A stretch of 7,893 nt of DNA, taken from an uncultured Bacilli bacterium. GTDB taxonomy: Bacteria; Bacillota_I; Bacilli_A; RF39; UBA660. The notes below the pieces were generated by a model. That model saw only the letters and a program-made list of their open reading frames with translations, ran no database searches and was not told the DNA's origin. This document shows, in pieces, positions 1 to 6,169 of the stretch. Where the stretch lies: positions 1 through 7,893 of the forward strand of contig CANQVY010000054.1 in the NCBI GenBank assembly GCA_947627405.1. The letters are read 5' to 3'. A program made the translations under genes and the position numbers. How positions within the stretch are numbered: the first letter of the stretch is position 1; the number at the start of each line of letters is the position of its first letter.

Positions 1-1
1 T

Positions 2-250
2 TGTTATTTGCCAAAAAAGGAGCAAAAGGTATTGGAAATATGTAAAAAAGCAAAAATGCATACGATTATACCAACCTTTTCGGTATCTACTTTCAAAAAT
101 GTAAAAGATAATTTAGAAAGTGGAGCTATTATAAAAATTAATAATAACGAGATTAAAGAATTGGGAACAATTATAAATTATATAAAACAAAGAGGGTATG
201 CCCTAGAAAATCTAACCTATCTATTAAGTGAAGACAGAATCGAAAAATAA
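2..250 (+). CDS. Polysaccharide deacetylase-like protein, C-terminal fragment (5' end outside window)
   Basis: The frame is open to the left edge, so this is the last ~82 codons of a longer gene; the TTG at 8 is not a credible start because no ribosome site precedes it. The visible part fits the C-terminal end of the NodB/polysaccharide deacetylase fold: a strand-like 'SGAIIKI', then 'ELGTIINYIKQRGY', then 'LENLTYLLSE'. This mirrors the family pattern 'GsIilLH...aLp.ii..lk.kGy.fvtlseLl'. Family members remove acetyl or related groups from cell-wall glycans, and sporulating Bacilli carry several (PdaA/PdaB types). The position where active enzymes usually have the second conserved histidine ('LLH') reads 'KIN', so this copy may be catalytically altered. 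The N-terminal metal-binding motifs are outside the window, so activity cannot be judged. The gene ends in TAA inside a terminator hairpin. Family call is moderate; substrate unknown. Confidence 0.55.
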   Translation, partial: CYLPKKEQKVLEICKKAKMHTIIPTFSVSTFKNVKDNLESGAIIKINNNEIKELGTIINYIKQRGYALENLTYLLSEDRIEK

Positions 251-262
251 TTCTGTTTTTTT
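231..262 (+). terminator. Intrinsic terminator overlapping the deacetylase stop codon
   Basis: A perfect 7-bp stem, ACAGAAT (234-240) with ATTCTGT (250-256), encloses a 9-base A-rich loop and runs into a seven-T tract (256-262). Bases 231-233 can extend the stem against the Ts. The TAA stop (248-250) lies at the loop/stem junction, so the final codons form the left arm. It separates the upstream gene from the pyrophosphatase operon. Confidence 0.75.
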
Positions 263-270
263 AGAGATAT

Positions 271-281
271 TGTGTTATAAT
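271..281 (+). promoter_or_regulatory. Extended -10 promoter of the pyrophosphatase-uppP-prsW operon
   Basis: TATAAT at 276-281 is a perfect -10 box preceded by TG at 273-274 with a one-base gap, the extended -10 pattern (TGnTATAAT). No good -35 is visible; its position would fall in or near the T tract of the upstream terminator. The expected start is about 287-289, giving a leader of roughly 17-19 bases before the ATG at 306. Confidence 0.6.
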
Positions 282-305
282 TTTAAATAGAATAGGAATG
301 ATTTG

Positions 306-1928
306 ATGAAAGAAGTGTTACTTTTTGGACATAAAAAACCCGATACAGACTCTTGTGTTTCAGCAATTGCCTTGTCATATTTAAAAAATCAATTAGGAGA
401 AAAGACTTCTCCTAGAGTCTTAGGAAGAGTGAACAATGAAACAAAGTATGTATTGGATTGTTTTCATGTGCCAGTTCCTAAATATTTAAATGATGTTAAA
501 TTGCAAATTTGTGATATAAATTATGTGCATAATTGTTATATGAATGAATATGCCTCTATTTATGATTGCTATAGATATTTAGAAAAGAATAAAATTAATT
601 CTATACCTATTGTTGATTCTTCGAAAAAAATTAAGGGAATCATCACAAACAATTCGATTTTAAAAGAATTAATTGAAAGAAAATACAATCATATAAATAC
701 ATCTTATGAAAATATTATAAAAACAATTGATGGCAAAGAAGTCTTGAAACAAGATAATGAAATCAAAGGGGAAGTGATTTCTACTGCTTATCGTTCCACT
801 ACTTTTGTTGATGAAATTATATTAAAGGAAGATAGCATTCTAATTGTAGGAAATCGGCATAGTATTATAGAGTATGCTGTAAAAAATAAGATCAAGATGA
901 TTATACTCGTCTCAAGTGCTAAGATGAAAGAGGAACATTTACAATTAGCAAGAGAAAATAAAATTAATGTCATAGAAACAGCGCTAAATAGTTTAGAAGT
1001 AATTCAATATATAGCTCTTAGTAATTATGTAAAAAACATTGTGGAAAAAAGAGAAGATGTCTATATTTATAATACAGATTATTACAAGGATTTTTTAGAT
1101 AAACACACTAAAATTAAAAGTGATGGTTATCCAGTTATTAATAAAAATAGAGATTGTTTAGGTTTTTTAACGATTAATAATTTATATGACAAAAAGAAAA
1201 AACAAGTAATTCTTGTTGATCATAATGAAAAAATACAAAGTGTGGATGGAATTGATGAAGCTGAAATATTGGAGGTTGTGGATCATCACAAGTTAGGTGA
1301 TTTTTCGACAAATTATCCGATAAATATTACAACTATGCCTGTTGGGAGTACAGCTACTATTATCTATCATTTATTTGTAGATAATAAAATTGAAATTCCT
1401 AAACATATTGCAGGAATTATGATGGGAGCTATTCTTTCTGATACTTTGCTATTTAAATCCCCAACAACGACGACAATGGATCGATATGCAGTGAGTCAAT
1501 TGGAAAGAATATGTAATTTAGATTATCGCCAATTTGGCCTTGAAATGATTAAACAAGGCTCTTCATTAGAAGGAAAAACAAAAGAAGAAATTTTATATAG
1601 TGATTTTAAGGGATTTATGGTAGATGACAAAAAAGTTGGAATTGGACAAATTTATACCATGGATTATTCCAAAATAAGTGCTGTAGCGGAAGAATACGTT
1701 CATCTCTTAAACGATATAAGTAAAAATGAAAATTATTATATTTTAGCATTATTTGTTACGGATGTTATAAATAATGGTTCTTATATCTTATTCAATGATC
1801 ATGCTAAAATTGAATTAGAAAGAAGTTTTTCTTTAGAAAATATAAAACAAGAATATTTTTTGGAAAATGTCATTTCTAGAAAAAAACAAATTATTCCAAA
1901 AATTATGGAAACTTTAGAAAAAAGATAG
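306..1928 (+). CDS. ppaC: Manganese-dependent family II inorganic pyrophosphatase with CBS-DRTGG-CBS regulatory insert
   Basis: Cytoplasmic enzyme that splits pyrophosphate to two phosphates, pulling biosynthetic reactions forward. The 540-residue product has the split-DHH layout of CBS-pyrophosphatases. An N-terminal segment carries metal ligands H9, D13 and D15 ('GHKKPDTDS'). A first CBS repeat lies at about 67-125, a DRTGG-like domain at about 140-240, and a second CBS repeat at about 240-302. The DHH core then resumes with D305 ('VDHN') and D326-H327-H328. The C-terminal DHHA2 domain ends with the signature 'SRKKQIIPK' (524-532), whose Arg/Lys bind substrate. Length matches CBS-type enzymes (about 545) and exceeds simple PpaC (about 310). 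CBS-pyrophosphatases of clostridial and Moorella type are inhibited by AMP/ADP and activated by ATP or diadenosine polyphosphates, so activity probably follows energy charge. ATG 306 was chosen because AGGA at 294-297 sits 8 bases upstream; the TTG at 303 is too close. First gene of the uppP-prsW operon. Confidence 0.93.
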   Translation: MKEVLLFGHKKPDTDSCVSAIALSYLKNQLGEKTSPRVLGRVNNETKYVLDCFHVPVPKYLNDVKLQICDINYVHNCYMNEYASIYDCYRYLEKNKINSIPIVDSSKKIKGIITNNSILKELIERKYNHINTSYENIIKTIDGKEVLKQDNEIKGEVISTAYRSTTFVDEIILKEDSILIVGNRHSIIEYAVKNKIKMIILVSSAKMKEEHLQLARENKINVIETALNSLEVIQYIALSNYVKNIVEKREDVYIYNTDYYKDFLDKHTKIKSDGYPVINKNRDCLGFLTINNLYDKKKKQVILVDHNEKIQSVDGIDEAEILEVVDHHKLGDFSTNYPINITTMPVGSTATIIYHLFVDNKIEIPKHIAGIMMGAILSDTLLFKSPTTTTMDRYAVSQLERICNLDYRQFGLEMIKQGSSLEGKTKEEILYSDFKGFMVDDKKVGIGQIYTMDYSKISAVAEEYVHLLNDISKNENYYILALFVTDVINNGSYILFNDHAKIELERSFSLENIKQEYFLENVISRKKQIIPKIMETLEKR

Positions 1929-1939
1929 GAGGGAAAAAT

Positions 1940-2752
1940 ATGTTTTTTCAAATATTTATTTTAGGATTGGTACAAGGTATAGCTGAATTTTTGCCAATTT
2001 CTTCATCCGCACATTTGATCATTTTTAGAGATTTATTTGGTATTGGAATTTCAATGGGGAATGAAATTGCTTTATCTTTTGATATTGCATTACATTTTGG
2101 AACTTTACTTGCTATAGGAATTTATTTCTTTAAAGATTTTATAAAAATGATAAAAGAGGGAATCACAAAAGGGCCAAAAAATGAGAAAGGTAAATTGTTT
2201 TGGTTTGTTGTTGTAGCAACGATTCCAGCTGCCATAGCAGGCGTATTATTTGAAGATGTGATAGAAAATATCATTCGAAGTAATTTTATAGTCATTGCTC
2301 TTGCTTTAATCTTTATGGGGATAATTATTTATATTTTTGATAAATATATGAAGCAGAGTAAAACTTTTAAACAAATGGGTTATGTGGATGCACTAATTAT
2401 TGGAATTTCACAAGTCTTTGCCTTGATTCCAGGATTTTCAAGAAGTGGAACTACAATCGCAGCCGGAAGAGCACGAGGATTAAATCGTGAAGAGGCTGCT
2501 AAGTTTTCTTTCTATTTATCTGCACCCGTCGTATTAGGAGCCGTTGTATTGAATTTATTGGATTCTAGTGTAATTCAAGCTATTGTAAGTAATGCAAGCA
2601 TATTTATTATAGGCGTTTTAGTGGCATTTATTTCTGGATTATTGTGTATAGAATTTCTTTTGAAATATATTAAAAAGAATGATTTTAAAATATTTATGTA
2701 TTACCGAATAATACTTGGAATTCTTGTAATTGCAATGTCCATACTTAGGTAG
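1940..2752 (+). CDS. uppP: Undecaprenyl-diphosphatase UppP (BacA family)
   Basis: Integral membrane enzyme that removes one phosphate from undecaprenyl pyrophosphate, regenerating the lipid carrier for peptidoglycan and other wall polymers; extra copies give bacitracin tolerance. The 270-residue product has the usual family length and both signatures: 'AEFLPISSSAHL' (15-26), with the conserved Glu16, Ser cluster and His25, and 'GFSRSGTT' (165-172), with catalytic Arg168. The first Glu of the E. coli motif is Gln12 here, as in many Gram-positive members. The rest alternates hydrophobic helices with short charged loops. The ATG follows the pyrophosphatase stop by 11 bases, and its strong site AGGAGGG (1927-1933) overlaps that TAG, so the two genes are translationally adjacent and almost certainly co-transcribed. 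Some genomes use PAP2-type enzymes for the same step, but the motifs here are unambiguous. Confidence 0.95.
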   Translation: MFFQIFILGLVQGIAEFLPISSSAHLIIFRDLFGIGISMGNEIALSFDIALHFGTLLAIGIYFFKDFIKMIKEGITKGPKNEKGKLFWFVVVATIPAAIAGVLFEDVIENIIRSNFIVIALALIFMGIIIYIFDKYMKQSKTFKQMGYVDALIIGISQVFALIPGFSRSGTTIAAGRARGLNREEAAKFSFYLSAPVVLGAVVLNLLDSSVIQAIVSNASIFIIGVLVAFISGLLCIEFLLKYIKKNDFKIFMYYRIILGILVIAMSILR

Positions 2753-2760
2753 AGGTTTTT

Positions 2761-3498
2761 ATGTTGTATATTATTTGTATATTAATAGTAACTATAGCAC
2801 CAACTTGCTTTTTAGAAATATATATCTATCAAAAAGATGTGTATGAAAAAGAACCAATGAAATTATTAGTGCTATTGTTCTTAGCAGGTTTTTTATCAGT
2901 TATATTAACGGTGATACTAAGTATGGTTTTAGGAACTATATTTCCATTTTTTCTTGCAGAGCCAGAAATGGTTTCCTATTATTCATTACCAGAAATATTT
3001 ATTTATACATTTATAGGGGTTGCCTTAATTGAAGAGTTTTCAAAATGGTTTTTTGTAAAAAAAATAACATGGTCCCATAAAGAGTTTAATTATTTATATG
3101 ATGCTATTGTTTATTGTGTTTTTGTGTCTTTGGGGTTTGCAACAATAGAAAATGTTTTATATACAGTTCAAATAGCAACAGTAAAGAATGTTCTCTTAAG
3201 AGCGATTTTTGCTGTGCCTGGGCATGCCTTTAATGGAATATTCATGGGATATAATTTAGGAAAAGCAAAATATTTCAGATTAATGGGAGATTTTGCAAAA
3301 AGTCGTAAATATTTAATCTATAGTATATTAATACCAGCCCTATTACATGGAATTTACGATTTCTTGGTGTTTGCTGAAGCAAGTTATGGTGTGTTTTTAT
3401 GGATTTTTATCGCTTTCATTCTATTTCTATATATTGCTTCTTATTTATGTATTAAAAAAGTTTCCAAAAACGATATAAGATTTTATAATTGCAAATAG
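2761..3498 (+). CDS. prsW: PrsW-family intramembrane glutamic protease/CPBP-like membrane protease
   Basis: Multi-pass membrane protein of 245 residues with the PrsW signature in order: 'EEFSKW' (91-96, the EExxK glutamates and lysine), 'TIEN' (E130, N131), 'HAFNG' (H155-G159) and 'HGIYDF' (H196-F201). In B. subtilis PrsW makes the first cut in the anti-sigma factor RsiW after envelope stress, releasing SigW. No anti-sigma or ECF sigma gene is next to it here, so its substrate is unknown. It starts 8 bases after uppP, with TAGAGGT (2750-2756) overlapping the uppP stop, so it is the third gene of the operon. Proximity to a wall-carrier phosphatase suits an envelope role, which is inference. 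It is slightly longer than the Bacillus protein (about 218). No terminator is visible after the stop, so read-through into yunB is possible. Confidence 0.85.
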   Translation: MLYIICILIVTIAPTCFLEIYIYQKDVYEKEPMKLLVLLFLAGFLSVILTVILSMVLGTIFPFFLAEPEMVSYYSLPEIFIYTFIGVALIEEFSKWFFVKKITWSHKEFNYLYDAIVYCVFVSLGFATIENVLYTVQIATVKNVLLRAIFAVPGHAFNGIFMGYNLGKAKYFRLMGDFAKSRKYLIYSILIPALLHGIYDFLVFAEASYGVFLWIFIAFILFLYIASYLCIKKVSKNDIRFYNCK

Positions 3499-3520
3499 AA
3501 AAAATTTCAAGTTAGAAAAA

Positions 3521-3549
3521 TAATAACTATATTTTATTTTTCATATATT
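3521..3549 (+). promoter_or_regulatory. Candidate SigE-like promoter of yunB
   Basis: A -10-like CATATATT (3542-3549) matches the mother-cell SigE consensus CATACAmT at 6 of 8 positions. TAATAAC (3521-3527) matches the -35 KMATATT at 5 of 7, with the expected 14-base spacer. In B. subtilis yunB belongs to the SigE regulon. The match is modest for such AT-rich DNA. If used, transcription would begin within a base or so of the ATG at 3555. Confidence 0.35.
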
Positions 3550-3554
3550 TTATT

Positions 3555-4322
3555 ATGAAAAAAAGAATTTATTTAAAGAAAGCAAAAAGAGAAAGCAATA
3601 AAAAAATAAAGAAGAAAAATTTAAAGTTTATTTTTTTAGTGCCTTTGTTCATTGCATTGTTATTTACGATTTATTTTGTTGAAAATAAATTGTCTATATC
3701 CTTAAAAAAGTATGCAAAAATAGAAACAGAAAAATTTCTTACAACGATTATAAATTCATTATTTCAGAATAACGTGTTGAATCAAGTAAATGGCAATGAC
3801 ATTATACAGATTTATAAAAATGATCAAGGGGAAATTTTGTATGCTGATTTCGATAATGAAAAGGTGAATCATATACTTAATGATAGCGTTACTTTAGTAC
3901 AAAATAGTTTAATTTCAATAGAAAATGGAAAAATTGACAACTTGTCGCTTCCTGATAGCATTTATAGTACATATAACAAATTAGATAAGGGAATAATAAT
4001 AGAGATACCAACAGGAAATTTGGTAAACAATAGTCTTTTTTCTAATATTGGTCCCAAAATACCAATAAAAATTCAATTATTAGGAGCGGTTAAAGGAAAT
4101 ATTAAAACCAATATAGAGGAATATGGCATTAATAATAGTATGGTTAGTATAAAAGTAGTGATCGATGTAACTGAGCAAATTGTTTTACCGATATCATCTG
4201 ATAAAATTCATACAGCTATTGAGATTCCAATAGCTACAAAATTGATTCAAGGAAAAATTCCGACTTATTATCAAAATGGGTTGAGTACAAATTCCTCTAT
4301 TTTTTCTTTACCTATAAAATGA
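3555..4322 (+). CDS. yunB: Sporulation protein YunB
   Basis: Homologue of B. subtilis YunB, a mother-cell sporulation protein of unclear biochemical role. The 255-residue product begins with a very basic stretch (about 1-25), then one hydrophobic segment (about 26-43, 'FIFLVPLFIALLF'), then an extracytoplasmic-type domain, suggesting a single-pass membrane anchor. The family signature is clear: 'GIIIEIPTGNLVNNSLFSN', then 'GPKIPIKI', 'EYGINNSM', and the late 'VLPISSDKI...IPIATKLIQGKIPTYY'. There is no other Met near the N terminus and no recognisable Shine-Dalgarno before ATG 3555 (upstream bases are almost all A/T with a T-rich run), so translation may be leaderless. It follows prsW by 56 bases and precedes yutD. 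It ends in TGA, so the genetic code is not the Mycoplasma type. Confidence 0.88.
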   Translation: MKKRIYLKKAKRESNKKIKKKNLKFIFLVPLFIALLFTIYFVENKLSISLKKYAKIETEKFLTTIINSLFQNNVLNQVNGNDIIQIYKNDQGEILYADFDNEKVNHILNDSVTLVQNSLISIENGKIDNLSLPDSIYSTYNKLDKGIIIEIPTGNLVNNSLFSNIGPKIPIKIQLLGAVKGNIKTNIEEYGINNSMVSIKVVIDVTEQIVLPISSDKIHTAIEIPIATKLIQGKIPTYYQNGLSTNSSIFSLPIK

Positions 4323-4330
4323 TTTTATTA

Positions 4331-4348
4331 TATAATGGTAATGGTGAT
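4331..4348 (+). promoter_or_regulatory. -10 box and ribosome site of yutD
   Basis: A perfect TATAAT (4331-4336) begins 9 bases after the yunB stop. The ribosome site GGTGAT (4343-4348) lies 5 bases before the ATG at 4354. The expected start (about 4343) coincides with the first base of the ribosome site, giving an ~11-base leader. The best -35 at 17-base spacing, TTACCT (4308-4313), is weak and lies inside yunB. Confidence 0.5.
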
Positions 4349-4353
4349 AAGAT

Positions 4354-4638
4354 ATGAAGCAAATTGTTGTAGAAAACATGCAATATGAATTGATTAAGAA
4401 TTTTAATAACGCTTTTGATTTAGAAGAATTTAAAGAAAAATTCACAGACTATTTTTATGATTTTGATTATATAGTAGGGGATTACTCATATGAGAAATTA
4501 AGATTAAAAGGATTTTATGAAGTAAACAATAAAAAAGTAAATGAAATTAATAATGCAAAAGATATGAATAATTATATAAGCAATTACTGTAATTACAATG
4601 CTAAGCATTTTATATTAAAAAAGCAAAAAAAACAATAA
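4354..4638 (+). CDS. yutD: YutD family protein (DUF1027)
   Basis: Small cytoplasmic protein of 94 residues, typical for the family (about 95-100). It carries the hallmark 'DYIVGDYSYEKLRLKGFYE' and the C-terminal 'NYCNYNAKHFILKK', matching the Bacillus pattern of DYIVGDW-YGQLRLKGF followed by YC(N)...YFVLKK. No biochemical function is established for the family as far as I know. It has its own TATAAT and SD, so it can be expressed apart from yunB. In B. subtilis yutD also lies in the region holding yunB, yutH and yutI, so the neighbourhood supports the call. Charged residues dominate; there is no signal peptide or membrane segment. The C terminus ends in a lysine/glutamine tail. Confidence 0.85.
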   Translation: MKQIVVENMQYELIKNFNNAFDLEEFKEKFTDYFYDFDYIVGDYSYEKLRLKGFYEVNNKKVNEINNAKDMNNYISNYCNYNAKHFILKKQKKQ

Positions 4639-4645
4639 TAAATAC

Positions 4646-4673
4646 TTGAAAAATAATCTAAATATGGTAGAAT
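4646..4673 (+). promoter_or_regulatory. Vegetative-type promoter of the DUF1292 gene
   Basis: TTGAAA (4646-4651), a 16-base spacer, and TAGAAT (4668-4673) preceded by TGG (4665-4667) give a -35 plus extended -10 promoter. The predicted start near 4680 leaves a ~28-base leader containing AGGGAGGA (4692-4699). An overlapping TATATT at 4674-4679 is an alternative -10 but would leave a 22-base gap to TTGAAA. Confidence 0.5.
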
Positions 4674-4707
4674 TATATTATAGAGAAAAATAGGGAGGAT
4701 TTTTAGT

Positions 4708-4980
4708 ATGGATACAAACAAAAAAAAATTAACTTTAATTTTAGAGGACGGGACTGAAGAAGAAGTTGAAATAATTTTTTCATTTGAATTTAGTGATACA
4801 AAAAAAGAATATGTAATATATACAAAGAATGAAACAGATGAAAACGGAAATATAACTTTATATGCATCAACAGTAACAAGAGGAGAAAATGGACCAACAC
4901 TTTCTAACATTGAAACCGATGAAGAATGGTCTAGAATTAAAGATGTTTTAAGAGAATTGTCTAGTAACAATAATGATTAA
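4708..4980 (+). CDS. DUF1292 (YrzB/UPF0473) family protein
   Basis: Acidic 90-residue protein with the DUF1292 pattern. It opens with the strand pair 'LTLILEDGTEEEVEII'. A strand 'FEFSDTKKEYVIYTK' follows (family: f-f---gkeYill), then the 'ENGNITLYASTV' segment and an acidic C-terminal helix 'TDEEWSRIKDVLREL'. The family is widespread in Firmicutes, and its biochemical role is not known to me. In Bacillus the YrzB member sits beside the Holliday junction resolvase homologue RuvX; that neighbour is absent here. It has a strong ribosome site (GGGAGG, 4693-4698) and its own promoter. The next gene begins 22 bases after its stop and is probably in the same transcript. Confidence 0.82.
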   Translation: MDTNKKKLTLILEDGTEEEVEIIFSFEFSDTKKEYVIYTKNETDENGNITLYASTVTRGENGPTLSNIETDEEWSRIKDVLRELSSNNND

Positions 4981-5002
4981 TTAAGAAAGAAGGTTGAACA
5001 GG

Positions 5003-6112
5003 ATGCCAAATAATCAATATGTAGCTACAGTTTTAGAAGGAAAATGTAGATTAGAAGGTAATAGAAAGATTAAAGCAACTAAAACTTCATTAGATTCTAT
5101 TTTAAAAGCTGCTCAAAAAATAGGAGAAACTATCAATAAAAAAGCAAATTCTTTCATTGATAAATTAAAAGAAAAAAATATTATTTTATACAAAATAGGT
5201 GAAGTCGGAACAGCTGACAGTACAGGTAGAAAAGCTATCAATGTGTCAAGTAGTATGAGACAAGCTGAAGAAAATTATGCTAAAAAGATTGAAACAGAGC
5301 AAGGATTGGAAGAACAATCTTTTGTTAAGTCACTAGAAAAATCTTCAGTTAACGAGAATGTAGAAGATCCTACAAATGCAGATACCATCATAAATGCATT
5401 ACACATTTTTGAAAATACCAATAATTTAGAAGCTAATGATTCACAAAAAGATCCAATCGATGAAAATCCACCATATATGCAAGTAAGTGGCAAAATAGCA
5501 AAAGAGTCACAAGAAAATATAGATGGGTCATTAGAAACTCCAGAAGAACCTAAATTTGAAATTCCTCAATCAGAACAAATGGAACCAAAATCAATGATTC
5601 CTAGTCATGAAGGATCAGGATATTTAGATGATATCAACGCTTTTAAAGCTCAAATTGGAACAAATAAATTTGAAGATCCATCAAATAGTTTACCTATAAG
5701 TACTAATGCTGATTTAAAAGTAAAAAATACTATAAATCCTGTAAGTGAAACTTCAATTAGAAATAGTTCAGCTCAAAATTTGAACATTGATGAGTTTGTA
5801 AATGGTTATGTATCCTTAGATGGATTATCTGTATCCGAATTAAAATCTTATAAAGCCGGATGTGATGAGTATGTAGCAGCTGCCGATGCAAATATGAATC
5901 AATTAAGTGCTGAAATGAATGATATCGATGCACAGATACAATCTTTACAAATGATAAGGCAAACAAAACAGGCAGAATACAATGATGCAAAATTGAAAAA
6001 AGCAAATGGTCTGATAAAATTTACAGATATAGATAATGAATTTGATCGTCGTATGGCTGATTTACAATCTGCTATGAGTGATACAAATTATGGAAGAGGA
6101 AGAGCTGCTTAA
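5003..6112 (+). CDS. Uncharacterised three-part protein: basic N terminus, acidic linker, C-terminal coiled coil
   Basis: I do not recognise this 369-residue protein. ATG 5003 is preferred because AAGGT (4990-4994) is 8 bases upstream; TTG 4994 overlaps that site. Three regions are visible. Residues 1-~90 are Lys-rich and helical ('LDSILKAAQKIGETINKKA'), with a strand-like opening 'QYVATVLEGKCRLEG'. Residues ~91-260 are rich in Glu, Asn, Pro and Ser with little hydrophobic content ('ETPEEPKFEIPQSEQMEP'), probably a disordered linker. Residues ~261-369 begin 'NIDEFVNGYVSLDGLSVSEL' and form a likely coiled coil around 278-340 ('ANMNQLSAEMNDIDAQIQSL'), ending in a Gly/Arg-rich tail ('YGRGRAA'). 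There is no signal peptide or membrane segment, so it is probably cytoplasmic. The layout suggests a scaffold or adaptor joining two partners; this is inference from shape only. It is downstream of the DUF1292 gene in one probable operon and ends at a strong terminator. Confidence 0.85.
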   Translation: MPNNQYVATVLEGKCRLEGNRKIKATKTSLDSILKAAQKIGETINKKANSFIDKLKEKNIILYKIGEVGTADSTGRKAINVSSSMRQAEENYAKKIETEQGLEEQSFVKSLEKSSVNENVEDPTNADTIINALHIFENTNNLEANDSQKDPIDENPPYMQVSGKIAKESQENIDGSLETPEEPKFEIPQSEQMEPKSMIPSHEGSGYLDDINAFKAQIGTNKFEDPSNSLPISTNADLKVKNTINPVSETSIRNSSAQNLNIDEFVNGYVSLDGLSVSELKSYKAGCDEYVAAADANMNQLSAEMNDIDAQIQSLQMIRQTKQAEYNDAKLKKANGLIKFTDIDNEFDRRMADLQSAMSDTNYGRGRAA

Positions 6113-6125
6113 CGGCTCTTTTTTT
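6098..6125 (+). terminator. Intrinsic terminator formed by the end of the 369-residue gene
   Basis: AAGAGCTG (6100-6107) pairs with CGGCTCTT (6113-6120), eight pairs including one G-U, around the loop CTTAA. A seven-T run follows (6119-6125). The TAA stop (6110-6112) is in the loop, and the last codons form the left arm. It should end the DUF1292 operon and insulate the YutH-like gene. Confidence 0.85.
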
Positions 6126-6154
6126 CATGTTTAGAAATTCAACAACATATGCTA
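6125..6154 (+). promoter_or_regulatory. Candidate mother-cell sigma (SigE/SigK-like) promoter of the YutH-like gene
   Basis: CATATGCTA (6146-6154) fits the SigK -10 pattern CATAnnnTA exactly and the SigE CATACAmT at 6 of 8. TCATGTT (6125-6131) matches the SigE -35 KMATATT at 6 of 7 with exactly 14 bases between. The SigK -35 (an AC core) is not present at the right spacing, so SigE is the better reading. A start near 6160 would keep the ribosome site AGGTG (6159-6163). A rival vegetative extended -10, TGC then TATATT (6153-6158), would place the start near 6165 and remove most of that site. Confidence 0.45.
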
Positions 6155-6169
6155 TATTAGGTGCTGTCT

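Noticed and set aside
788..973. Minus-strand open frame of 61 codons within the pyrophosphatase gene
   Set aside because: It is fully antisense to a clearly conserved gene and has no ribosome site or recognisable motif.
3555..4322. Use of the Mycoplasma code (TGA as Trp)
   Set aside because: Tryptophans in the clear genes are TGG, there is no in-frame TGA inside them, and yunB and the S1 gene end at TGA at the expected family length.
4639..4707. Possible riboswitch or leader RNA before the DUF1292 gene
   Set aside because: The region is only 69 bases with the promoter taking most of it; no stable hairpin was seen.
4593..4970. Minus-strand open frame of 125 codons opposite yutD end and the DUF1292 gene
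   Set aside because: Its Ser/Phe/Ile-rich product is what the complement of Lys/Glu/Asn-rich genes gives; both plus-strand genes have family matches and ribosome sites.
5275..6005. Two minus-strand frames inside the 369-residue gene
   Set aside because: The plus-strand frame has a ribosome site, long uninterrupted length and a terminator at its end; the reverse frames have none of these.
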